Notes under the pieces: model-generated | The model's input: the letters and a program-made list of their open reading frames with translations, nothing else | Databases searched by the model: none | What the model was told of the DNA's origin: nothing | DNA from: Elysia marginata | Taxonomy: Eukaryota > Mollusca > Gastropoda > Plakobranchidae | Reading direction: 5' to 3' | Assembly (NCBI GenBank): GCA_019649035.1 | Contig: BMAT01010395.1 | Location: 1-64,000, forward strand | Length of the DNA stretch: 64,000 nucleotides | Position numbers and translations under genes: made by a program | Shown here: piece after piece, positions 41,743 through 51,083 of the stretch | Position numbering within the stretch: position 1 is the stretch's first letter | Layout of the letters: each line of letters starts with the position of its first letter

Positions 41743-41762
41743 TTTTTACACGATTAATACAC
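41743..41762. other. Candidate right attachment site of the element
   Basis: TTTTTACAC, six bases, then TACAC, as at 15256-15275. It lies between integrase and cas9, so everything to its right is host. Confidence 0.45.
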
Positions 41763-41803
41763 TTTTTTAAAATGTATTTTGTAAAATGCTGATTATTAGA
41801 TAG

Positions 41804-44800
41804 TTATTCGTTTTTAGAAACTATCTTCCCAATATGGTTGATACGTACTTTGACAACTCCTTCTAAATCAGAAAGAGCACATACTCTCTTCCAAGTAACC
41901 TCTTTTAGGTATTTATTTGTTCCCAGTGTACTATCTAAATGATGCCTAAAGAGACATTCAGTGCTAGATGATTTCTGCAATCTAAATATATGCGGACTTA
42001 TAAGGTGATAATTATTCTCATCCATCAGGTCAATATCATTTGGTTCAAAATCTTTGGAAGGAAAGACAAACATTTCACTTTTCTTGATCGTAAATAGGAA
42101 CTTCCAATCAAGACCTTTATTATATGCCTTGTTAACTGGAGATAGTCCCTGACGCATTCTTTCAGTAGCTTCAAAGAAAGTAACGATTTTTTTCTGAAAA
42201 TCACCTTTAGAATCCCTATAAATAGCTACATGGTGATTGTTGTCCGATTTTACAAAGTCTGTCGGAATAGGGTCTCCTTGCTCATCCAAAATTTCCCTGC
42301 CATGATTATCCTTTTTGTAATGTAGTGGCAGGAGTTCTTTCCCTTCTGCAATAGTAACTCTCTTTATACTAATTCCCTTTTGTTTATTGATCCAAATAGG
42401 TCTTTTTTCTAAATCTTTAAAGGCTTTTTGGGGATTATTGTTAAATTGTTTTAAGCGTTTTTCTAAGACTTCCCTTGCCACCTTATCAACAACTTTGCTT
42501 ACATTCAATGTTTCATTTACCTCTTTCCTTGTAGTATATATTTCTTCCTTTTCTGATAGGCTTATTTTTTCTGGGAGCTTGTTCCCGTCATCTAAAAATA
42601 TAGGGTTTTCAGAGGGCTTATTTTTTCCTCCAAAGGCTTTTTTAGGGTCATTATCAAATTGTTTTAGGCGCTTTTCTAACGCCTCCCTATAAGATTTTTT
42701 ATTTACCTGACTGATAGTTTTTTCATTAAATTTTGTTCCCACCTTTAACTCTTTAACTCGGTAGAAATATGACTTAGAGTGTAAGGTTTCGTTATGCAGT
42801 TGACCTCTCGGAGTCAAACTCAATTGGCTCTTTGACGCGTTTTTAGGCTTATTTTTACTGATCGTTCCTACCTTGTTTTTTGCCTTAAAAGATATTAAGA
42901 TTCCCTCTAAATGTTTTTTTGCTTCTGCCCTGAATGAGTTAATGGGGATAGGAGGTTTCACCAAACGATGTCCCTTTTCATGTTTAAATGTTATCTTATT
43001 TTCTAGGGCTAAAATACGAGCGTGCTCTTTATGCTTTTCCTTCTTTCGGGCATTCAGGTAGTTAAAATAGTGTACATGTCGGCGCCCGGTAAAGGCTATT
43101 ATCAAAGCATCTATAGCATGGTGTCTATGGTCATTCCTCTTGGTCCAATCTATTATTTTGGGGATTTTGCTACCATCTTTATTCAATTTCTCCTCAACAA
43201 GTCCTGACTTACGGTATATATTTAAGTTTAGTTCTTTCATTACATCTACCAATTGCCAATCTTTACGGAGCCTATCGGTAATAGGTCCTATAACCGTTGT
43301 AACATCACACAAGCTATTGAGGATTTCCTTAGTTTTTTTGGCGATATATTGTGTGTGCTTTAAGTCTCTTTCAGTAAACCCCTCCGGAATTTTAGACTGT
43401 GGCATGATTAGTTTTTGATATTTGCTTTCTGAAATCTTCTTTTCGTCAAAGAGTTTTTTTGCTATTTTTTTATATTTTTCTACCCCTTCTTCTCCATATT
43501 TTTGGCTCACGGCATCTATACCGGTTTTGTCGCCTTTCTCAATATTAAATTGTCTTGGTGATAATATTTTATTAGAAAAAGAATCATCAAGGCGAAGTGA
43601 TTTAGGAATAATATGATCCACATCATATTTTTTACTAAACAATTCTGACTTGGGTATGTATGTGTCGGTATACAGGTCCTTATAAGAATTTAATTCTAGT
43701 TCTTGATAGAGTTTATATCTGACAACATCATTTTTTGTAATCCGAACGCCCGCTTTGAAGGGATGAATCTCTTTTAATTTTTCTTTAATCTGGTTATTCT
43801 TTTTTGTTGCGTCTTTTATATGGCTTGTTATCTGATACCTAACTTTTGCACTTTTCCTTAGTTCCCTAGCCAGTTCAACCCTTATTTCATCAGGCTTCCC
43901 ATATTCATCTATGACCCCATTAACAACATGTACCATTTGATTGAGTATCTTCTCCACAACAGGACTTCTCAAGCTATTTTTTGGAAGTAATTCCAAACGA
44001 TCTTTTAATGACCTCTTTTTATTTTCCTCCTTTGTGAGGGAATGTGAGTGGTTATATCCTTCTAATTCACAAGCCTTGTCGTACATAAACCCCTTTTTTA
44101 GATGGGGGAGGATACGCTTAATGGCTTTTGCACACAAGTTCCCATAATTACTTTCGAGTACTACTTGTCTAAGAGGTACGGCATATTCCCTATCAAATCC
44201 ATATTTTTCTTTCAGGGATTTAAATAATTTCTCATTCCCTGTTCTTGAGTTGTCCCCCTCATAGGAATAGAGCAGGTGCCATAACTTGTAGTGTGCTTGG
44301 TCCTCCGGCTTTTCACCCTCTTTGGTCGCATCAAAACAGAGGATGTCCTTGTTAATACCCAATAAGTTAAAAATTTTTGAAATTGTCTCTTTGTTAGGAT
44401 TTTTCACTTCGTGACCAGATCGGAACAGAATTTCTTCATATGCTTTGTAGAGTGAAGCATTCGTTTTATTCCCTGTTAACTTTTCAAAATTTGCACTCCA
44501 CCCTTCTTGTTCCTCACCAAATACTATCTTTATAATTTCTGATTCAGGAAGTTCATGTACTATACTCAGTTCCTCAAAAAGTTTCTTTCTAATGGTCAAA
44601 TCAGGGTCAATCTTTTCGATTTTAATTGTCTCCCCCATGTTTTTGAATTCCAGATTATTAAGGGTTTGCCATATTCTAAACTCTTGGAATAAAGGCGAAG
44701 ATTTTGGAATCACCTTAAGACCTATTGTTTTTTTCTTGCCATCTTTGTCTGTAATTTCTTTTTTCTCAAATTCACAAAAACTCAGGCGTCCTTTTTGGGA

Positions 44801-45919
44801 CTTTAGAGGACGTTGCCAGAAAATTATATCTACTATCTTGGATTTTAACTCTTCTGTTAATTGTTCAGGGTAAAACTTAGCCTGCGTATCCCAAATAACA
44901 TTAAACTCATCCAAATAGTCTTGCCTGTAAAATACTTGGTTTTTAAGGCTGTTATTCTTGTTTTCCTTAATTTGATTATAGAGGTATTGTCCTATTGTCT
45001 TTTTCCCAAAGTGGAGTTCTTTAGACCGGTCACTAATTTCCCCCAATAATTTGCTTGAAGAAGCTATTTGGGTATTGAGTTGTTGAAAGACAACTGTAAG
45101 TTGTTCCAAGTCCAATTGTTTTTTCAATGCCTCCACACGCCACTTATAATTTTCAAGTTTTTTTTCTTCGCCTGATACTTTACGATTTATCCCCTCAATA
45201 TTGAAAGTACTGCTACATATACGCCATGTCTCCTTTTGGGTTTTACCCTTAAGATTCTTTTTCAATTCATCTGTCAGTTGTGGATAGAACATTTTTTGAT
45301 ACGCCCATATCCTATGAAACTCCTTTCTCAAGTCCGAAGGATAAAAACCTATCTTGTCTGTCTTCCCTTGTTTTAAAAGTTCGTAGGCATATTGACCCGG
45401 GGTGATATCCCTAGCTTCAAGCTCCTTTGCGATACTCATACCATCAATAGGTTCTCCTTCTTCACTCACCTTATTTTTACGATTACTTTTATAGCCTCTC
45501 TTCTTATTGATAAGTAATAAAACCTGCGCAAATGTTTCCAAATCTATCTGATCTGTAGCCCCCCTTGCCCTTTTTTCCCATATGGTATGATGTCCCCCCC
45601 GCTCCACAAAAGAGGTGTCCTCTGTGATAATTTTTGCCTCTCTCAGTACTTTTTTTAAATGTTCCCTTCTCTGTTTATAGCGACATAGATTTCTTCGCAT
45701 ACCACGTTTTTGTGTCCTTGATAAGTTGATTGAACTATTTCTAGCATTCTTTTTTTTGTTTTTGGGGTTTTTCCCTTTCTCAAAATTAGTCTCTCCATCT
45801 GTCGAGAGAGGCACAATTCTCACCCCCATTTTGATAATTTTAGACACTTCATTTTCTCTTTCGTCAACCAACGCCCAACCAATGGAAGCTGTCCCCACAT
45901 CTATTCCTAAAATTTTCAT
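41804..45919 (-). CDS. cas9: Cas9 nuclease, type II-C
   Basis: This 1371-residue RNA-guided nuclease keeps all catalytic residues. RuvC-I ILGIDVGTASIGW has Asp7. The Arg-rich bridge helix is near residue 75 (RRNLCRYKQRREHLKK). RuvC-II EIRVELARE has Glu682. HNH YDVDHIIPKS has His769. RuvC-III HRHHAIDALIIAF has His934 and Asp937. The long C-terminal part binds the PAM. No csn2 or cas4 is near, and cas1-cas2 on the same strand support II-C. It should be active, with crRNAs from the array at 62.6 kb. The usual downstream cas1 is displaced by the element. Confidence 0.97.
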   Translation of the reverse strand: MKILGIDVGTASIGWALVDERENEVSKIIKMGVRIVPLSTDGETNFEKGKNPKNKKKNARNSSINLSRTQKRGMRRNLCRYKQRREHLKKVLREAKIITEDTSFVERGGHHTIWEKRARGATDQIDLETFAQVLLLINKKRGYKSNRKNKVSEEGEPIDGMSIAKELEARDITPGQYAYELLKQGKTDKIGFYPSDLRKEFHRIWAYQKMFYPQLTDELKKNLKGKTQKETWRICSSTFNIEGINRKVSGEEKKLENYKWRVEALKKQLDLEQLTVVFQQLNTQIASSSKLLGEISDRSKELHFGKKTIGQYLYNQIKENKNNSLKNQVFYRQDYLDEFNVIWDTQAKFYPEQLTEELKSKIVDIIFWQRPLKSQKGRLSFCEFEKKEITDKDGKKKTIGLKVIPKSSPLFQEFRIWQTLNNLEFKNMGETIKIEKIDPDLTIRKKLFEELSIVHELPESEIIKIVFGEEQEGWSANFEKLTGNKTNASLYKAYEEILFRSGHEVKNPNKETISKIFNLLGINKDILCFDATKEGEKPEDQAHYKLWHLLYSYEGDNSRTGNEKLFKSLKEKYGFDREYAVPLRQVVLESNYGNLCAKAIKRILPHLKKGFMYDKACELEGYNHSHSLTKEENKKRSLKDRLELLPKNSLRSPVVEKILNQMVHVVNGVIDEYGKPDEIRVELARELRKSAKVRYQITSHIKDATKKNNQIKEKLKEIHPFKAGVRITKNDVVRYKLYQELELNSYKDLYTDTYIPKSELFSKKYDVDHIIPKSLRLDDSFSNKILSPRQFNIEKGDKTGIDAVSQKYGEEGVEKYKKIAKKLFDEKKISESKYQKLIMPQSKIPEGFTERDLKHTQYIAKKTKEILNSLCDVTTVIGPITDRLRKDWQLVDVMKELNLNIYRKSGLVEEKLNKDGSKIPKIIDWTKRNDHRHHAIDALIIAFTGRRHVHYFNYLNARKKEKHKEHARILALENKITFKHEKGHRLVKPPIPINSFRAEAKKHLEGILISFKAKNKVGTISKNKPKNASKSQLSLTPRGQLHNETLHSKSYFYRVKELKVGTKFNEKTISQVNKKSYREALEKRLKQFDNDPKKAFGGKNKPSENPIFLDDGNKLPEKISLSEKEEIYTTRKEVNETLNVSKVVDKVAREVLEKRLKQFNNNPQKAFKDLEKRPIWINKQKGISIKRVTIAEGKELLPLHYKKDNHGREILDEQGDPIPTDFVKSDNNHHVAIYRDSKGDFQKKIVTFFEATERMRQGLSPVNKAYNKGLDWKFLFTIKKSEMFVFPSKDFEPNDIDLMDENNYHLISPHIFRLQKSSSTECLFRHHLDSTLGTNKYLKEVTWKRVCALSDLEGVVKVRINHIGKIVSKNE

Positions 45920-46191
45920 TTTATATTTAAATTAAAAAAACCTGTCTAATTTAAAATAAAATTTTGACACAAAATACTTTCCCGCAGGTAAAAACCCAAA
46001 AAAAGATTAATAAAATATTAAAAAATGCTCTGTGTCCCTAGAGAAGGCCTCTTTTTTAAGACCGTGGAATTATTATAAAGCTACAATGGGGGTGGATATA
46101 AAAGGCAAGATGATTTTTGAGACCTTGAGAATTTCTTAAAACGCCTGATTATTTCGAATTCAGTCTCTAAATTCCTCCAATTTTTCCCTTT

Positions 46192-48756
46192 TTAAAAGAG
46201 TCCTAATTGGATAGAAAATTCTAACGAATCTTCTAATTTTTTCTTATCGTAGGTAATTTCTATTATAGTTCCCTCTCGGATTTCTGAATCTATGATCTTA
46301 TCAGAAATGGGGTCTTCTATATACCTCTGTATAGCCCTGGCGAGAGGTCTTGCACCATACTGCGGATCAAAGCCCTTCTTAGCAATAAACTCCCTTACGC
46401 CACTACTAAATTTTACAGAATAACCTATCGCATTGATGCGTTTTTCAAATTCCCCTAACTCAATATCTATTATTTTCATAATAGAGTCCTTTTCGAGCCT
46501 CTTAAAAAAGACGATGTCATCTATCCTGTTGAGAAACTCTGGTGCAAAGGTCTTTTTTAGAGCCTTTTCTAATATATTCCTCTTGTGATTTTCTACATCC
46601 GCCATTCGGGTGGAAGTGTCAAAACCGATGCCCCGACCAAAATCCGATACTTGTCTTGCCCCAACATTTGAGGTCATAATGATTATGGTATTCCTAAAGT
46701 CTATCTTCCTGCCAATACCGTCTGTCAAGAAGCCATCATCAAGAACTTGCAAAAGTATGTTGAAAATATCTGGGTGTGCTTTTTCAATTTCATCAAATAA
46801 GATTACAGAATATGGCTTTATCTTGACCTTCTCGGTTAGTTGCCCTCCATCTTCGTGTCCCACATACCCTGGAGGTGCTCCGACAAGTCTAGATATAGAG
46901 AATTTCTCCATATACTCACTCATATCAACTCTTATAAGGGACTCTTTAGACTCAAAAAGCTCTTTGGCGAGTGCCTTTGCCAATTGTGTTTTTCCTACGC
47001 CTGTCTGCCCTAGGAATATAAATGAGCCTATTGGCTTTTTCATATCCTTTAGTCCTATACGATTTCTCTTAATCGCCTTAGTAACCGTATGCACAGCATC
47101 TACCTGACCGATAATCTGATTTTGTAATAAGTCTGACAATTGGGAGAGTTTATGAAGTTCTTCTTGTGCAACTTTAGAAACAGGAATGCCACTCATCATA
47201 GAGACAACCTCTGCTATGTGTACTTCATCTACAATCTCCCTGTTTTTCTTAGATTCTATATCCCAATTGTATTGCTCTGATGCTAATCTTTTCTCAATCT
47301 CCTTTTCGTCATCTCTTAGTTTTACAGCCTCCTCATATTTTTGGAGTTTTACAACATCACTTTTTCTCACCCTTACTTCTTCTAATTTTTTCTCAAGATC
47401 CAAAATTTTGTCGGGTACTTTTATTGTAGTGAGATGCGTTCTGGCACCGGCTTCATCGAGGGCATCTATAGCCTTATCAGGTAAATATCTGTCAGAAATG
47501 TAACGCGCGCTCAACTTTACACAGGCGATAATTGCCTCCTTTGTGTAGCTCACATTATGGTGTGCCTCATATTTGTCTTTGATATTTTCTAAAATCTCTA
47601 TAGACTCATCTACACTTGCAGGCTCTACAATAACCTTTTGGAAACGGCGTTCTAGAGCACCATCTTTCTGAATATGTTGCTTGTACTCATCTAGAGTAGT
47701 CGCCCCGATGCACTGTACCTCCCCCCTTGCCAAAGCGGGTTTGAATATATTTGAAGCATCTAAGCTACCCGTAGCACCACCCGCTCCTACTATAGTGTGT
47801 ATTTCATCAATAAAAAGGATAATGTCATCATTCTTCTCCAGCTCATTCATAACCGCTTTAATTCGCTCCTCAAACTGCCCTCTGTATTTTGTTCCTGCCA
47901 CCAAAGATGCGAGATCTAGGGTTACCAAACGCTTGTTGTAAAGTAATCGAGATACATTTTTCCTGATAATGCTCAAGGCAATGCCTTCTGCTATAGCACT
48001 CTTACCGACACCGGGCTCTCCAATGAGTATTGGGTTGTTCTTTTTCCTTCGGCTCAAAATTTGTGAAACCCGCTCTATTTCTTTGCCTCGCCCTATTACA
48101 GGATCTAAATTTCCTTGGCTTGCTAGTTTGGTTAAGTCTCTGCCAAAGTTATCTAAAACAGGGGTTTTGGTCTTTTTCCCTGTTGACTTTCCACCTACAT
48201 GGGATGTGGCATCTTTCTTATTATTATGTGTAGATTCTTCAGAATCGTGGTATTCGTCATTTGGAAAAGAGGCAGAGGGGTCTGCAATCTTCCTCTCATC
48301 AATAATTTGGGTAAATACAGCCTTTGCAGAGTCGTAGTCTATCCCTATCTTATTCATTATTTTTGTAGAAGGATCATTGTCATTTCTCAAAATACACAGA
48401 AATAAATGGGCTGTTCCCACATAGTCATTTTGAAATAATTTAACCTCTAAAAATGTAGTTTTTATAGCTCTTTCGGCTTGTTTTGTCAGCCTTAAATTTC
48501 TCTTTCTAGCACCTTTTTCAAGGGAAGAAGAACTCACGGAAGATATTGAACTAAGCGTTTCCATCTTGTGCCTAAGGTAATTCAAATCTACCTCCATTCG
48601 CTCCAATATATTTATTGCCTTTCCATTTCCGTCCCGCAACATTCCCAACATAAGATGCTCGGTACCTACTGAATCATGCCCTAAACGAAGTGCCTCTTCT
48701 TTCCCATAAGAAAGTACATCTTTTACTCTAGGTGAAAATTTATCTTCGGAATACAT
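46192..48756 (-). CDS. clpC: ClpC-type AAA+ chaperone
   Basis: This protein of about 854 residues has the Clp N-terminal repeat (FSPRVKDVLSYGKEEALRLG). AAA domain 1 has Walker A GEPGVGKSAIAEG, a short middle domain follows, and AAA domain 2 has GQTGVGKTQLAKAL. It unfolds proteins for the ClpP protease. ATG 48756 gives the family start; the longer frame to 48813 would add a hydrophobic leader not seen in ClpC. It shares no operon with cas9, 270 bases away. Confidence 0.95.
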   Translation of the reverse strand: MYSEDKFSPRVKDVLSYGKEEALRLGHDSVGTEHLMLGMLRDGNGKAINILERMEVDLNYLRHKMETLSSISSVSSSSLEKGARKRNLRLTKQAERAIKTTFLEVKLFQNDYVGTAHLFLCILRNDNDPSTKIMNKIGIDYDSAKAVFTQIIDERKIADPSASFPNDEYHDSEESTHNNKKDATSHVGGKSTGKKTKTPVLDNFGRDLTKLASQGNLDPVIGRGKEIERVSQILSRRKKNNPILIGEPGVGKSAIAEGIALSIIRKNVSRLLYNKRLVTLDLASLVAGTKYRGQFEERIKAVMNELEKNDDIILFIDEIHTIVGAGGATGSLDASNIFKPALARGEVQCIGATTLDEYKQHIQKDGALERRFQKVIVEPASVDESIEILENIKDKYEAHHNVSYTKEAIIACVKLSARYISDRYLPDKAIDALDEAGARTHLTTIKVPDKILDLEKKLEEVRVRKSDVVKLQKYEEAVKLRDDEKEIEKRLASEQYNWDIESKKNREIVDEVHIAEVVSMMSGIPVSKVAQEELHKLSQLSDLLQNQIIGQVDAVHTVTKAIKRNRIGLKDMKKPIGSFIFLGQTGVGKTQLAKALAKELFESKESLIRVDMSEYMEKFSISRLVGAPPGYVGHEDGGQLTEKVKIKPYSVILFDEIEKAHPDIFNILLQVLDDGFLTDGIGRKIDFRNTIIIMTSNVGARQVSDFGRGIGFDTSTRMADVENHKRNILEKALKKTFAPEFLNRIDDIVFFKRLEKDSIMKIIDIELGEFEKRINAIGYSVKFSSGVREFIAKKGFDPQYGARPLARAIQRYIEDPISDKIIDSEIREGTIIEITYDKKKLEDSLEFSIQLGLF

Positions 48757-49262
48757 AAAGTCAAATATCAACACAAATATATAAAACGGAGGCATACGAA
48801 ACAAACCTAGCATATACCAACAAACTCATTAGGCAATATATCGCACCAAAAAATGGTCTTTAATATCTTGACAGACAAACATATAGACGATATACAAAAG
48901 AAAATTAACCGGGGCCTAAGAAAAAAATTAAGCTTTGAAACACCGATTAAACTAGTATACAAACAATTTTTCTTAATTGGTTGCACTCGCTAGTTGTATC
49001 TGTGGCTATTGAAACCAGATGATATTAATTTTTTAAAAGTGTATTAATTATTAGATTTGTACACTGGAATGACGAGGACCTTTGTACAAATTTAAGTGAT
49101 AAAACATACAATTTAGGAATCAAATAGCATTAATTACTCTTATGGCTTATCGGGATTTTAATTTTTTGACAAGTAGGAAGTTAAAGTCATTTGGTTTTTT
49201 TCATTGCTGATTTTAAAATTATGTAAAGGTCTTATGGGCATTAAATATCATCCAAAGAATAC
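48757..49262. other. Intergenic stretch with dispersed repeat copy B
   Basis: About 500 bases separate the divergent clpC and ilvB. Bases 48934-48995 are copy B of the dispersed repeat (best match to 1573-1640). No gene or RNA fold was recognised in the rest; promoters for both genes should be here. Confidence 0.5.
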
Positions 49263-50948
49263 ATGGAAGTACTTGGAGCAGAAGCTGTCGTAAAATCTCT
49301 ATTGGAAGAAGGTGTAGATACCATTTATGGATACCCCGGAGGAGCGATAATGCCCGTTTATGATGAGTTATTCAAGTATCAAAAGGAGCTACACCATATT
49401 TTGACAAGGCATGAGCAGGGAGCTGCACATGCGGCTCAGGGTTATGCGAGGGTTACGGGAGAAGTAGGCGTTTGCATTGCCACTTCTGGTCCTGGAGCGA
49501 CTAACCTTATAACTGGCATAGCCGATGCTCAGATAGACTCCACTGCTATTGTCTGCATAACAGGGCAGGTTGCCGAGCATTTATTGGGTACAGATGCGTT
49601 CCAAGAAACAGATATAATAGGCATCTCAAGCCCTGTTACCAAATGGAATTATCAAATTACACAAGCCAATGAAATTCCCACTATATTGGCTAAAGCATTT
49701 TACATTGCAAGATCTGGGAGACCGGGGCCTGTACTAGTAGACATTACAAAAAATGCACAACTCGCTTATCTAGATTTTTCTTACAAAAAATGTGATTCTG
49801 TCAGAAGCTATGGTCATGCCTATCCCATAGATGAAAATAAGTTAAAAGAGGCCGCATCTGTAATCAATGAATCAAAAAAGCCCTATATAGTTTTTGGTCA
49901 AGGGGTAATTTTAGCAAAAGCAGAAAAAGAGCTAAAAACCCTTATAGAAAAGGCGAGTATTCCATCTGCATCTACAGTTCTAGGCTTATCAGCATTGCCC
50001 TCAGACCACCCGCTGTCTGTCGGGATGGTAGGTATGCATGGTAACTATGGTCCTAATGTACTGACTAATGAGTGTGATGTCTTGATAGCTCTCGGGATGA
50101 GGTTTGATGATAGAGTTACAGGAAAATTAGAGACCTATGCAAAGCAGGCCAAAGTACTACACTTTGAGATAGATCCAGCAGAGATCAACAAAAATATAAA
50201 GGCTGATGTAGCCGTATTGGGAAGCCTAAAAGATTCCCTGTCCAAAATACTCCCTCTAATAAACGAAACAGACCATAGTAAGTGGCTTGAAGAGTTTAGA
50301 AAATACGATATTATTGAGTTTGAAAAAGTTATAAAAAATGACCTTTACCCCACCAAAGAAAACTTGACGATGGGTGAAGTAATGCACTTAATAAACCAAA
50401 AAACTAAAGGTGATGCCACTATTGTTTCTGATGTGGGGCAACACCAAATGGTAGCATGCAGATACGCGAAGTTCAAGGCTACGAGGAGTAATGTCACCTC
50501 AGGAGGACTTGGCACCATGGGGTTTGCTTTGCCTGCAGCTATGGGGGCCAAAATGGGATGTCCTGACAAAGAGGTCATCGCCATTATAGGTGATGGCGGG
50601 TTCCAAATGACCTTACAAGAGCTCGGTACAATCTTTCAGACAGAAATACCTGTAAAAATAGTGATACTAAACAACCAATTTTTGGGAATGGTAAGACAAT
50701 GGCAGGAGCTATTTTTTGAATTCCGATATGCCCAAACAGAAATGAAAAACCCAGACTTCATTAAAATAGCTGAAGCATATCATATTCCCGCCAAAAGAGT
50801 TGTCAAAAGGGATGACCTCAAGGATGCCATAGATGCAATGGTAGAGAGTAAAAGTGCTTACCTATTGGAAGTAGTTGTAGAAAAAGAAGACAATATCTTC
50901 CCTATGATTCCATCGGGAGCATCTGTTTCTGATATAAGGCTTTCTTGA
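49263..50948 (+). CDS. ilvB: Acetolactate synthase large subunit
   Basis: This 561-residue TPP enzyme makes acetolactate for branched amino acids. The catalytic Glu lies in RHEQGAAHAAQGYAR near residue 47, FAD-binding segments are central, and the TPP motif GDGGFQMTLQEL-NN is near residue 442. The length and order match IlvB. No small subunit ilvN or other ilv gene is next to it, so it stands alone in this region. Confidence 0.95.
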   Translation: MEVLGAEAVVKSLLEEGVDTIYGYPGGAIMPVYDELFKYQKELHHILTRHEQGAAHAAQGYARVTGEVGVCIATSGPGATNLITGIADAQIDSTAIVCITGQVAEHLLGTDAFQETDIIGISSPVTKWNYQITQANEIPTILAKAFYIARSGRPGPVLVDITKNAQLAYLDFSYKKCDSVRSYGHAYPIDENKLKEAASVINESKKPYIVFGQGVILAKAEKELKTLIEKASIPSASTVLGLSALPSDHPLSVGMVGMHGNYGPNVLTNECDVLIALGMRFDDRVTGKLETYAKQAKVLHFEIDPAEINKNIKADVAVLGSLKDSLSKILPLINETDHSKWLEEFRKYDIIEFEKVIKNDLYPTKENLTMGEVMHLINQKTKGDATIVSDVGQHQMVACRYAKFKATRSNVTSGGLGTMGFALPAAMGAKMGCPDKEVIAIIGDGGFQMTLQELGTIFQTEIPVKIVILNNQFLGMVRQWQELFFEFRYAQTEMKNPDFIKIAEAYHIPAKRVVKRDDLKDAIDAMVESKSAYLLEVVVEKEDNIFPMIPSGASVSDIRLS

Positions 50949-51083
50949 GAGAAATAAAATTATGAGAAATGATGTCTGTACACCAGTACAAATCCCGCGA
51001 AGACTACATTTCCGAAGGTATTGTAGCGACTCAATCAAATAGTAGTTAATAATACTTGTTCAAAAAAAGGGGAATTCCCGACA

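Larger units (their letters stand above)
15256..41762. mobile_element. Integrated virus-like element, probably tail-less, inserted between cas1 and cas9
   Basis: This element of about 26.5 kb is bounded by a tyrosine integrase at the right and a phage repressor at the left, with possible att repeats at both ends. The early plus-strand part runs 16.2-22.7 kb (primase-helicase, small regulators). The putative virion and lysis part follows as plus genes to 31.05 kb and minus genes from 31.06 to 40.1 kb. I find no terminase, portal, HK97 capsid, tape measure or tail fibre. Membrane proteins, small beta-rich proteins and an anchored lysozyme dominate. This suggests a tail-less, possibly membrane-containing Bacteroidota virus. 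It looks whole and recent apart from two runs of N. The family is not identified. Confidence 0.8.

Noticed and set aside
45920-46191. tracrRNA next to cas9
   Set aside because: No anti-repeat, nexus-like stem or matching terminator was found in this gap.
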